This document shows, one piece after another, positions 55,351 through 62,896 of a stretch of 64,000 nucleotides of DNA. Both the position numbers and the translations under genes were made by a program. Position 1 is the first letter of the stretch. Every line of letters starts with the position of its first letter. Below the pieces are notes generated by a model, which saw only the letters and a program-made list of their open reading frames with translations, had not been told where the DNA came from and made no database searches. This DNA is from Sulfuricurvum sp. (GTDB taxonomy: Bacteria; Campylobacterota; Campylobacteria; Campylobacterales; Sulfurimonadaceae): assembly GCF_030691015.1 (NCBI RefSeq), contig NZ_JAUYFF010000001.1:558001-622000 (forward strand), in the 5' to 3' direction.

Positions 55351-55476
55351 ATGACAGCTTTAGAACTCCAAAATCATCTTAAAGCCCACTATCCAAAAGA
55401 AAACGAAGCGTGCGAATGGAAAGAGTTTAAAAATCTCAAATCAATAAAGGAAATATTCGTATGGCTAAAGATTTAA
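55351..55476 (+). pseudogene. AlbA_2/Schlafen-type gene remnant
   Basis: A 41-codon frame beginning MTALELQNHLKAHYPKENEA and continuing CEWKEFKNLK. That is how AlbA_2-domain (Schlafen-like, divergent AAA-4) proteins begin; the CEWKExK segment normally opens the nucleic-acid-binding domain of a 400-600 residue protein. Here it ends after about 30 matching residues and runs into the start of the HTH gene, so most of the gene has been lost by deletion. Confidence 0.5.
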
Positions 55477-56480
55477 CCAACTCCAGTTTGGAACGACAAA
55501 ATATCCTCAATAATCCTTATGCTGTACAAGAAATCGAAAAAGCAACCAATCTTCAGGGAGTACGTTTTGAAGATGGTGTGCGTTTCGTAAAAGAACAAGT
55601 AGCTGATTTTTTCGGTATTGATATTCGAACCGTTGAGCGCTATTTAGAAGCGCATGGGGATGAGTTAGAACACAACGGATATGAAGTTCTAAAAGGGGGA
55701 AAACTACAAGCATTTCGTGAAGCGATCAGTGCACAGTTTGTGACCGACATTGATGTCGGTAGCAAAGTACGGAATCTCGGTATATTCGACTTTCGCTCGC
55801 TCTTAAATATTTCCATGTTGCTCACTGAGAGTGAGACGGCCCGTGTATTACGACAAACCATTTTGGATGTTGTGATCGACACCATTAACCAACGTACAGG
55901 CGGCGGGACTAAATATATTAATCAACGTGATGAAGATTTTATCCAAGCCTCTTTCGCAGAAGAAAATTATCGAAAAGAGTTTACCAACGCGCTAAGAGAT
56001 CATGTTGATATGGGAACATTTAAATATCCTCTCTATACAGATAAAATTTACCTATCGATCTTTCGAGAAAATGCTAAGGAATACCGTAAAATCTTAAAAC
56101 TTCACGAAAAAGATAATGTTCGAGATACTTTTTATTCAGAAATTTTGGATCTTATCGCATCATTTGAATTTGGGTTTGCAAAACTTATCGAAGAATCAGC
56201 CAAGCGAAAGGGATCCCAATTAACCTCATATGAAACAGATCATTTGTACAAAGAGTTTGAATCGCAAGCTCACTGGAAACCATTGATTGAACGCGCCCGT
56301 AACAAAATGGCAAGTCGAGATTTAGCGTTTAGAGATGCATTGCATCAACAACTTGAAGAGTATATTACACCTGTGCAGAAAATGGATTTTGAGCGTTTTC
56401 TTGGAGAAAAAAGTAAAGAGCTTGCCGAGAGACTCGAAGAGGCAAAAGATGTCTTTAAACGCCTTAAGGAACGCAAATAA
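55461..56480 (+). CDS. HTH DNA-binding partner (RhuM-like) of a Doc toxin
   Basis: 339 residues. Near residue 45, FVKEQVADFFGIDIRTVERYLE is a helix-turn-helix; the following GYEVLKGGKLQAF and VRNLGIFDFRSLLNISMLL recall RhuM/ANT-type DNA-binding proteins. From about 180 the protein is helical and charged and ends in a coiled coil (ELAERLEEAKDVFKRLKERK). Its stop overlaps the doc start by one base (TAATG), so it is probably the antitoxin and autoregulator. It is far larger than Phd (73 residues), the classical partner of Doc. Function inferred from pairing. Confidence 0.68.
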   Translation: MAKDLTNSSLERQNILNNPYAVQEIEKATNLQGVRFEDGVRFVKEQVADFFGIDIRTVERYLEAHGDELEHNGYEVLKGGKLQAFREAISAQFVTDIDVGSKVRNLGIFDFRSLLNISMLLTESETARVLRQTILDVVIDTINQRTGGGTKYINQRDEDFIQASFAEENYRKEFTNALRDHVDMGTFKYPLYTDKIYLSIFRENAKEYRKILKLHEKDNVRDTFYSEILDLIASFEFGFAKLIEESAKRKGSQLTSYETDHLYKEFESQAHWKPLIERARNKMASRDLAFRDALHQQLEEYITPVQKMDFERFLGEKSKELAERLEEAKDVFKRLKERK

Positions 56481-56914
56481 TGGCATTAATATACCTGACA
56501 TTGGAACAGGCTATAGCAACTCATGCCAAAACGGTAGAAGTAAGTGGTGGCGGAGCAATGGGGCATTTAGATATTGAGCAACTTGGTAGTTGCTTGGATC
56601 ATATCCGAAATGATGTCTATTATCCTACATTTGAAGATAAATTAACCCACATATTTTTTTGCGCTAATAAATTTCACTGTTTTGAAGATGGCAATAAACG
56701 TATTGCTATTTCCGTAGGTGCTCAATTCTTGCTACTTAATGGATATGTGTTTGTAGCCAAACGCTTTATTCATGAAATGGAAAATATCAGTTACCACGTA
56801 GCCGCAGGTAAAATTGAAAAATCCTTACTTCATGAAATCATCACAGCCGTTATCAATGATGACATGAATAATGAATCCATTAAACTCAAAATTTTTATGG
56901 CAATATCAGATTAA
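56480..56914 (+). CDS. Death-on-curing (Doc) family toxin
   Basis: 144 residues. The Fic/Doc motif HCFEDGNKRIA is at 66-76 (H66, N72, K73, R74), followed by FLLLNGY. The N-terminus (YLTLEQAIATHAK) is that of Doc proteins. Classical Doc phosphorylates elongation factor Tu and stops translation. The K in GNKR marks a Doc kinase type rather than an AMP-transferring Fic (GNGR). Partner upstream is the large HTH protein. Confidence 0.85.
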   Translation: MALIYLTLEQAIATHAKTVEVSGGGAMGHLDIEQLGSCLDHIRNDVYYPTFEDKLTHIFFCANKFHCFEDGNKRIAISVGAQFLLLNGYVFVAKRFIHEMENISYHVAAGKIEKSLLHEIITAVINDDMNNESIKLKIFMAISD

Positions 56915-56995
56915 TGCAAGACATTTCTCCCACTTAACCTTTTCGTATTAAACACATACTATAATAGCCCTAACACTTTTCCAAAAGGAACCTTT

Positions 56996-57520
56996 ATGAA
57001 ACTTTCCCTTGCACTTGCCTCATTTGTACTAACCTCTACTTTTGTATTTGCCGCTCCCGCCGCCCTCGCAACCGTCAACGGCAAAGCGATTACTACGAAT
57101 GATGCAAACGCATTTTTGTCCAAAGCTGCACCGGGAATGAGTTTTAATAAACTTGATCCGAAAATGAAACGCCAAGTGGTCGATCAACTTGTAAACCAAA
57201 CGCTTGTAAAAGATCAAGTTATCAAAAGCGGTATTCAAAGCACCCCTGCCTTCAAAGCCCAATATGCTGCGATCAAAAATGATTTGGCAGTCGATATGTG
57301 GATGAAACAGCAAATGAATAAAATCACCGTCACCGACAAAGAGACCAAAGCCTTTTATGATGCTAACGGCGATAAGATGAAACAAGGGGATAAAAAAGTT
57401 CCGTATGAACAAGTAAAAAAAGAGATTACTCAATTTTTAAAACTGGAAAAGTTTAAAGAACATATGAATAAAACAACGGATGCGCTCCGTGCAGGTGCAA
57501 AAGTAGAAATCAAGCTCTAA
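56996..57520 (+). CDS. PEB4/SurA-like periplasmic chaperone lacking the PPIase domain
   Basis: 174 residues. A signal peptide (to about residue 19) is followed by the N-terminal SurA/PEB4 domain (LATVNGKAITTNDANAFL, then DQLVNQTLVKDQVIKSGI). At about residue 124 FYDANGDKMKQ goes directly to YEQVKKEITQFLKLEKFKEHMNKTTDALR, which is the C-terminal helix that in PEB4 comes after the parvulin domain. The roughly 100-residue parvulin domain is thus missing cleanly, leaving a likely pure chaperone for outer-membrane proteins. Seven bases precede tonB. Confidence 0.75.
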   Translation: MKLSLALASFVLTSTFVFAAPAALATVNGKAITTNDANAFLSKAAPGMSFNKLDPKMKRQVVDQLVNQTLVKDQVIKSGIQSTPAFKAQYAAIKNDLAVDMWMKQQMNKITVTDKETKAFYDANGDKMKQGDKKVPYEQVKKEITQFLKLEKFKEHMNKTTDALRAGAKVEIKL

Positions 57521-57527
57521 ATTTAAC

Positions 57528-58202
57528 TTGGAACACGTACGCACTCCCCATCCTTTTATCCTCTCGGTAGGTATCCACCTCACTCTCGCGGCTCTCATTA
57601 TCGGAGCTGCCAGTGCTGTACATAAAATTCTCCCCGTAGTACCCGAGAAAACCACCCTTAAAATTTTGCTTCACACCCCTGAATCCGTACTAAGCGTCCC
57701 TGCCATCAAACCCTCTGAACCGATACAACATAAAGAAGAGCCTATCCCTCTTCTTAAACCGAAGCAACCTCAAACACTAACACCGCTTAAAACACCGGTG
57801 TTAGTCCAAAGTAAACCGACGGTAGTCGCTCCGCAAACAACTCCGACCATTACACCCGCAACCAAAACTCCTGAAATTACAGGTCAAGTAACACCGAAGG
57901 CTCCGCCACCGAAAGTAGAAGAAAATTATGCGGAAGAGAATTTGGGACGTATCCGCACTATTTTAGCTGAACGGCTAAAATACCCTAAAAATGCCTTACG
58001 CTTGAAACAGCAGGGGGAGACAACGATAACATTTACATTGGATACGAATCGTGATGTGAGTCAAATTACCATTACGCAAAGTTCAGGATTCGAACTTCTT
58101 GATGATGCGGCAAAGGGCCTCATAGAGAATTCTGCTAGTTTGTTTCCGAAACCTGCAAAATCGGTGCGCATTAGCGTCCCGATCGCCTACAAACTCCGTT
58201 AA
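57528..58202 (+). CDS. tonB: TonB energy transducer
   Basis: 224 residues. One N-terminal helix (about 10-30) starts after FILSVGIHLTLA, which carries the S/H pair used to couple to ExbB/ExbD; a long P/K/T/E-rich span (about 60-130) crosses the periplasm; the TonB C-terminal domain begins near 145 (ERLKYPKNALRLKQQGETTITFTL). The start is TTG at 57528. exbBD are not adjacent. It would power BtuB at 4898 and other receptors. Confidence 0.85.
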   Translation: MEHVRTPHPFILSVGIHLTLAALIIGAASAVHKILPVVPEKTTLKILLHTPESVLSVPAIKPSEPIQHKEEPIPLLKPKQPQTLTPLKTPVLVQSKPTVVAPQTTPTITPATKTPEITGQVTPKAPPPKVEENYAEENLGRIRTILAERLKYPKNALRLKQQGETTITFTLDTNRDVSQITITQSSGFELLDDAAKGLIENSASLFPKPAKSVRISVPIAYKLR

Positions 58203-58204
58203 TA

Positions 58205-58600
58205 TTACCCCCGCTGAGCAAGTCCGAGGGCAAGAGATTTTTCAATATCATGGGCGTATGTTGGGTTATTCATCCGAAGGGTCTTCTCAAATCGGAGGAT
58301 AAGTTTAGAATCGGTTCGCGGATGGGTACACAACTCTTCGAGCAAAAGTTTGTATTTGCCAACCGTATGCGATGTCATCGTTCCGAAATGGCTTAAAATT
58401 ATCTCAACAGCATGATTTAACTCTCTAGCACTTGAGGATTTATTCTTAATGATAGCACTCAAAGATTCAAAGGTTTCGATAGTCGTCGGAGCCGTTTCAA
58501 AAACGGTTTTACTCTTGTTACTCCAGACATAAAGTGCCACCAAGACGATGAGGATAAGCAATAAACCCGCTATCGTAAGTATTAAATTTGCTGTGATCAT
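58205..58600 (-). CDS. Single-pass membrane protein of unknown function
   Basis: 131 residues. One N-terminal membrane helix (about 3-26) followed by a helical cytoplasmic domain with conserved-looking segments SSSARELNHAVEIILSHFG and the ending. It is three bases from the convergent tonB stop and about 110 bases from the end of the porin gene. I do not recognise the family; no enzyme motif is seen. Confidence 0.6.
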   Translation of the reverse strand: MITANLILTIAGLLLILIVLVALYVWSNKSKTVFETAPTTIETFESLSAIIKNKSSSARELNHAVEIILSHFGTMTSHTVGKYKLLLEELCTHPRTDSKLILRFEKTLRMNNPTYAHDIEKSLALGLAQRG

Positions 58601-58708
58601 AATAGGATTCTCTTTGGTTGGTATAAAAAGTATTGTAGCGAAAAAGGGATGAAGGAGAATATCTCCCGCAAATGCGGGAGATGAAGGAGAGAATGAAACG
58701 TTAAACGA

Positions 58709-60121
58709 TTACCATTTCAATTCGGTAGTCATCATGTAAACGTCTTTAGATTCACCAGTATCACTTGCTTTAGCAGCTACTTTTGAATCTTTTTCATTAA
58801 TAAATTTTGCTGAACCGATAAAGCTGACATTTTTATTGTATTTATACGCTAAACCAGCGATGATTTTATCACCTTCGATATTAGATGTAACAACACCATT
58901 CAACTCACTTTCGATTTTATAATCATCATAACGTCCAATAACAGTCCAGTCTTGTATTGGACGATATTCAGCATTGATTGACCAACCAGTATAATCTTTA
59001 GAATCAAATGTCGTAGCAATATTTTGAGTACGTTTATCATCTTTTGCAGTAAAATATTGTGCCGCAATCAAGAATTCCGGTTGGTTATAAACCGCATGGA
59101 TACCGTAGAAAGAGCGATCGTATTCATTAGCGTCTAACGTACCACCGAGATCCGCATCATCATCTTTATGATTATTAGAAATCAAACCATATGTTGAAAT
59201 ATTTGCATAGGTATCTTTCGTACGGTCATTTTTACCTACTTTTGTACCATCTCCAAGGATGTGACCCGTCAAACGCCACTCAACAGAGAGTTGACTTGAA
59301 TTTTGTTGGTTACCCGCAACTTTGTCAGCGTGATATCCTTCGCCGTTGAAAATACCGATTTCAGAACTGAACATATCCGTTTTGGTTTGGAAATTTACCC
59401 CAAAATCGGCTGAGTTTACAAGGTCAACACCAGCTTCCGTAGCCGTCCCTTTCTCTTCAAGAAAAACTTTGTTAAACGAGCGGTAATGCCACGCATTGTG
59501 CTCTTCATAATCGATCCATGGACGGTGAACGATACCCGCTTCTACACCGGTATACGGAAGCACTTTATCCAAATAGAGGTAAGCATATTTAACAAATACA
59601 TCCGCATAACCGCCACCTTGAGACGTTTTCAAATCACTTCCATCTTGAGTCGTTCCAACAGAAGAGGCAAGTTCTTTGGTAGAATCTAAGGTTACACGTG
59701 CATAGTCTTTATCATTGAAATATGCTTTTACCTGCACGTAGTTACGGCGCATTTCAAAACCGGATGAACGTCCAGCATATATTGAAGTTTCACCGGCACC
59801 GGCATTAGTAACTCTTGTGCTTGGGTTAGCACTTGTAAACCCAAGATAGTGGGTACCGCTAAATTCAAGTGTTTTCGCTTTTGATTTAACGTTTACGTAT
59901 TTAGACATTTTGTCCTGATATTCAGAACCTTTTGATTCCAAATCACGAAGTTGCATATCAACTTCTTTCGCACTTACGAAGTCACCCATCTCCACACGGC
60001 CTTCGCCCGGAGTTGTATAAACTTGTCCTGTTTTAGGATCACTGTAGAGAGTCAATGCATCTGCTGATGCAACGCCACTGATCATCGCCGCAGCAAGGGC
60101 AGATAATGCAACTTTTTTCAT
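58709..60121 (-). CDS. OprP/OprO-like phosphate-selective porin
   Basis: 470 residues from ATG 60121, which has AGGAG eight bases upstream and starts the signal peptide (MKKVALSALAAAMISGVASA). A short helical segment near residues 45-65 precedes a 16-strand barrel rich in aromatic girdles (NYVQVKAYFNDKDYARVTLDS near 150) and ending in the terminal tryptophan ELKW. Its promoter carries a Pho box-like site and it sits in a phosphate cluster, which supports phosphate or phosphonate uptake. An arsenate or sulfate porin is less likely here. Confidence 0.75.
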   Translation of the reverse strand: MKKVALSALAAAMISGVASADALTLYSDPKTGQVYTTPGEGRVEMGDFVSAKEVDMQLRDLESKGSEYQDKMSKYVNVKSKAKTLEFSGTHYLGFTSANPSTRVTNAGAGETSIYAGRSSGFEMRRNYVQVKAYFNDKDYARVTLDSTKELASSVGTTQDGSDLKTSQGGGYADVFVKYAYLYLDKVLPYTGVEAGIVHRPWIDYEEHNAWHYRSFNKVFLEEKGTATEAGVDLVNSADFGVNFQTKTDMFSSEIGIFNGEGYHADKVAGNQQNSSQLSVEWRLTGHILGDGTKVGKNDRTKDTYANISTYGLISNNHKDDDADLGGTLDANEYDRSFYGIHAVYNQPEFLIAAQYFTAKDDKRTQNIATTFDSKDYTGWSINAEYRPIQDWTVIGRYDDYKIESELNGVVTSNIEGDKIIAGLAYKYNKNVSFIGSAKFINEKDSKVAAKASDTGESKDVYMMTTELKW

Positions 60122-60151
60122 AAGAATCACTCCTGTTTTTTAATGATGTCA

Positions 60152-60199
60152 TTGTAGAAAAAACAGATTACGCTAATGTTACATTGCAGAATGATTACG
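60152..60199 (-). promoter_or_regulatory. Pho box-like promoter of the porin
   Basis: On the minus strand TGTAACA-N4-CGTAATC (60166-60183) has its half-sites 11 bases apart and is followed after exactly nine bases by TACAAT (-10, 60152-60157). A second pair, CGTAATC-N4-TGCAATG (60182-60199), abuts it. The geometry matches the pstS and phoU promoters. Confidence 0.65.
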
Positions 60200-60289
60200 A
60201 TAAGGAAAACGGATGAAAAACGCTTGTCTCAACGCATACGCAAGGAAAGACAAGCAAAAACTTAAGGGATTGAAGAAGGAGAAAGAAAC

Positions 60290-60352
60290 GTGCCACGAGG
60301 GCACCTTTAAACGTACCGTATACGCTTAAAGGTACCCATCCGGAGAGGATGG
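60290..60352 (-). terminator. Three tandem hairpins behind pstS
   Basis: On the minus strand, after the pstS stop: CCATCC/GGATGG, then a long ACCTTTAA/TTAAAGGT stem with an inner CGTA/TACG, then GTGCC/GGCAC and GTTTCTTTCTCC. The last has a T-rich tail and may terminate; the others could protect the pstS message. Confidence 0.6.
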
Positions 60353-60361
60353 ATAGAAAAA

Positions 60362-61363
60362 TTATTTGGTCTCTGCCCAGTATTCACGAACAAGGTTTGT
60401 TGTTTCTACCGGAAGAGGGATGTAGCCAAGTTTTTCAGCCGCTTTATCACCGTTTTTGAATGCATAGTCAAAGAATTTGATAACTTGTGCATTCGTTTCA
60501 GCCGTCTCTTTTGGCATAAGAATATAAGTTGCCGCTACGATCGGGTATGCAGTATCCCCTTTTTGAGATACCAATGAACCGTAGAAGTGCTCTGATTTTT
60601 TCCATGATGCTTGTTTAACGGCTGCCATAAAGTTTGCTTTGTTCGCCGTTACCCATTTACCGCTTGCCGTTTGCAATGTAGCGGCTGAGAGGTTGTTTTT
60701 CTCTTTGTAGGCATTTTCAATATATCCGATTGAGTAAGGAGTTTGTTTGATAAGGTTTGTTACCCCCTCATTCCCTTTTCCACCGACACCTGTTGCCCAA
60801 CCGATCGCTTTACCGATACCGAATTTACTTTTCCACATTTGTGATGAATCACTTAAAAAGTCTGTAAATACATAGGTAGTTCCCGATCCGTCTGAACGGT
60901 GAGCAACAATGATTTTCTCAGCCGGAAGTTTAATCCCTGCATTGTCCGCTGCGATAGCAGAATCATTCCACATGGTAATCTTACCTGCAAAAATATCAGC
61001 GACAACGCTGTTTTTGAGTTTTAGTTTTTCATCCGCAACACCCGGAAGGTTATGTGCTACAACGATAGAACCGATAACTGCAGGGAATTGTGTTAATTTT
61101 GCCGCGGCAAGCTCTTTTGGAGTCATCGGAGCATCCGTCGCACCGAAGTGTACGATACGCTCTGAAATTTGTTTAATACCGCCGCCTGATCCGATAGCTT
61201 GATAATTAACACGTGTTTGTGTCGCTTTTTGGTAGTTATACGCCCAGTCATAATAGACAGGGGCAGGGAAAGTTGCACCCGCACCGTTAATTTTATCCGC
61301 AGCGATCATAGACGTTGCCGCGATTGCCGCGATTACTAAACCTTTTGTAGCATTCTTTAGCAT
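60362..61363 (-). CDS. pstS: Phosphate ABC transporter substrate-binding protein
   Basis: 333 residues. Signal peptide to about 21, then NGAGATFPAPVYYDWAYNY, YQAIGSGGGIKQI near 56, HFGATDAPM near 72 and HRSDGSGTTYVFTDFLS near 155: the phosphate-ligating segments of PstS. It captures phosphate in the periplasm. No pstCAB lies in the window, so the permease is elsewhere. The promoter carries a Pho box-like site. It is divergent from phoU. Confidence 0.93.
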   Translation of the reverse strand: MLKNATKGLVIAAIAATSMIAADKINGAGATFPAPVYYDWAYNYQKATQTRVNYQAIGSGGGIKQISERIVHFGATDAPMTPKELAAAKLTQFPAVIGSIVVAHNLPGVADEKLKLKNSVVADIFAGKITMWNDSAIAADNAGIKLPAEKIIVAHRSDGSGTTYVFTDFLSDSSQMWKSKFGIGKAIGWATGVGGKGNEGVTNLIKQTPYSIGYIENAYKEKNNLSAATLQTASGKWVTANKANFMAAVKQASWKKSEHFYGSLVSQKGDTAYPIVAATYILMPKETAETNAQVIKFFDYAFKNGDKAAEKLGYIPLPVETTNLVREYWAETK

Positions 61364-61394
61364 TATGGAATCCTTTTGGAATTTTTGATGACGG

Positions 61395-61428
61395 TATTGT
61401 AGAAGCCTCGGGTAACGAAATGATTACA
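61395..61428 (-). promoter_or_regulatory. Pho box-like promoter of pstS
   Basis: On the minus strand TGTAATC-N4-CGTTACC (61411-61428), then nine bases, then TACAAT (-10, 61396-61401). Half-sites are 11 bases apart, as in E. coli Pho boxes. Confidence 0.7.
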
Positions 61429-61444
61429 AACAACAATGACTCTT

Positions 61445-61477
61445 TGTAATCTCACGGTTATAAACCATTGGTATAAT
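61445..61477 (+). promoter_or_regulatory. Pho box-like promoter of phoU-phoB-phoR
   Basis: TGTAATC-N4-GGTTATA (61445-61462), nine bases, TATAAT (61472-61477). The outer TGTAATC of this site and that of pstS form the inverted repeat GATTACAAA/TTTGTAATC between the divergent genes. Confidence 0.65.
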
Positions 61478-61508
61478 CGCGCATCATCATTTAATCAAAG
61501 GCACATCC

Positions 61509-62180
61509 ATGCTACCACGCTATGAAAATAAACTCAACGAAATTCGCGGAATGATTTCGCTTATGCTTTCTCAAATCATCCAATCCAGCGAAGAGACGCT
61601 CAAAGCGTTTGAAACCGACAATGAGGAACTCTACGAAACATCACGCACCTATATCAAAAATATCCAAGTGGATGCGAATAAGATCGATAACGAAATTATC
61701 AAAACGTTTGCCCTCTTTGGTCCGGAAGCGGATGAGTTACGGTTGTTAGTGGCGTATCTGAAAATGACCAATGAGATCGACCGCATCGGTGACGGTCTCA
61801 AAAAATACAGTAAACGTCTGCATGACCATTGTCAAGGCGGATGTGATATGAGCGTCCTAAGCAATGCAATTATTCAACTTCACAAAACAACGATCAATGC
61901 GTTACAATACATCATTGGATGTTTGAATGCTATTGAAGCGTGTGACGCGGATGATGTTTACCGCAAAGTAATGGTAGAAGAGTCCAAAAATGACGATCTT
62001 TTTTCTATTATGGAAAAAGAGCTTCTGACATTGATCATAGATGCGAACGAACTTGCTGTGGAATACGTTCGCGTGTTAGGCACATTGCGTAAGTTAGAGC
62101 GTATCGGTGACCGTACGGTCAATATTGCCTCGTTGATGCTCTATGCACAAAAAGGTGGCGAATTAAAATTACACAATTAG
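61509..62180 (+). CDS. phoU: PhoU-family phosphate signalling regulator
   Basis: 223 residues, two three-helix bundles. Motifs with acidic metal clusters repeat near residues 60 (IDNEIIKTFAL) and 90 (MTNEIDRIGDGLKKYS) and again near 185 (RKLERIGDRTVNIA). PhoU restrains PhoR and phosphate import when phosphate is plentiful. The mostly alpha fold lacks any signal. It leads an operon with phoB and phoR. Confidence 0.88.
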   Translation: MLPRYENKLNEIRGMISLMLSQIIQSSEETLKAFETDNEELYETSRTYIKNIQVDANKIDNEIIKTFALFGPEADELRLLVAYLKMTNEIDRIGDGLKKYSKRLHDHCQGGCDMSVLSNAIIQLHKTTINALQYIIGCLNAIEACDADDVYRKVMVEESKNDDLFSIMEKELLTLIIDANELAVEYVRVLGTLRKLERIGDRTVNIASLMLYAQKGGELKLHN

Positions 62181-62221
62181 TGCGAAGAACGTACTTAGAC
62201 CTACGGAAAAAGGAATCAATC

Positions 62222-62896
62222 GTGAACACGTTGATACTGATTGTTGAAGATGAACAAGATATTCTAGAGCTTATGGAATATCATCTGGGACGTGAAGGAT
62301 TTGAGACTATCGGCTTTCTTAATACCAAGCACGTCGTTGATGCTCTCGAAGAAGAGAAAGTAGACCTCATTTTAATGGATCGAAATCTTCCCGGAGCGGA
62401 AGGGAGCGAATTCGTCGAGTCCCTACGCAAACGCGGCATTCAAACACCTGTTATTTTTGTAAGTGCAAAACACAAAGATGAAGAGATCGAGCAGGGATTT
62501 GAGCGCGGAGGCGATGATTATATTACCAAGCCCTTCAGTATGAAAGAGTTAATTTTACGGGTCAAGGCAGTATTGCGCCGCACGAAAAAACTCTCCTCCG
62601 AAGGGAATATCACCCATCGCGACATTACCCTGAACCTCGCGGCACGTACTGTGTTTATTGAAGGGACTCCTGTCGATCTAACCAAACTTGAGTTTGATCT
62701 TCTTCATGCCCTCATTGTCAACGAAAATGTCGTTTTAGAGCGCGATTATCTCCTTGAACACGTTTGGGGAAGTGATGAAGTTTATCAAGACCGAACCGTC
62801 AACGTCGCAATCAATCGCCTCAAAGAGAAAATTGACCCCGATAAGTCCAAAGAGTATATTAAAACCGTACGGGGAGTCGGTTACACGCTGTGCTAA
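62222..62896 (+). CDS. phoB: PhoB-like response regulator
   Basis: 224 residues from GTG 62222, which has AAGGA eight bases upstream. The receiver has acidic residues EDEQD near 8, the phosphoacceptor in LILMDRNLPG near 52 and the switch lysine in YITKPFSM near 100. The OmpR-type winged helix follows (LTKLEFDLLHAL near 160, RTVNVAINRLKEKID near 196). An upstream GTG at 62180 lacks a site. It should bind the 11-base repeats seen before pstS, the porin and phoU. Confidence 0.9.
   Translation: MNTLILIVEDEQDILELMEYHLGREGFETIGFLNTKHVVDALEEEKVDLILMDRNLPGAEGSEFVESLRKRGIQTPVIFVSAKHKDEEIEQGFERGGDDYITKPFSMKELILRVKAVLRRTKKLSSEGNITHRDITLNLAARTVFIEGTPVDLTKLEFDLLHALIVNENVVLERDYLLEHVWGSDEVYQDRTVNVAINRLKEKIDPDKSKEYIKTVRGVGYTLC

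Noticed and set aside
54200-56996. Attachment-site repeat of the tRNA-Ala 3' end bounding the island
   Set aside because: No copy of the tRNA 3' end is visible at the right border, and no integrase gene is present.
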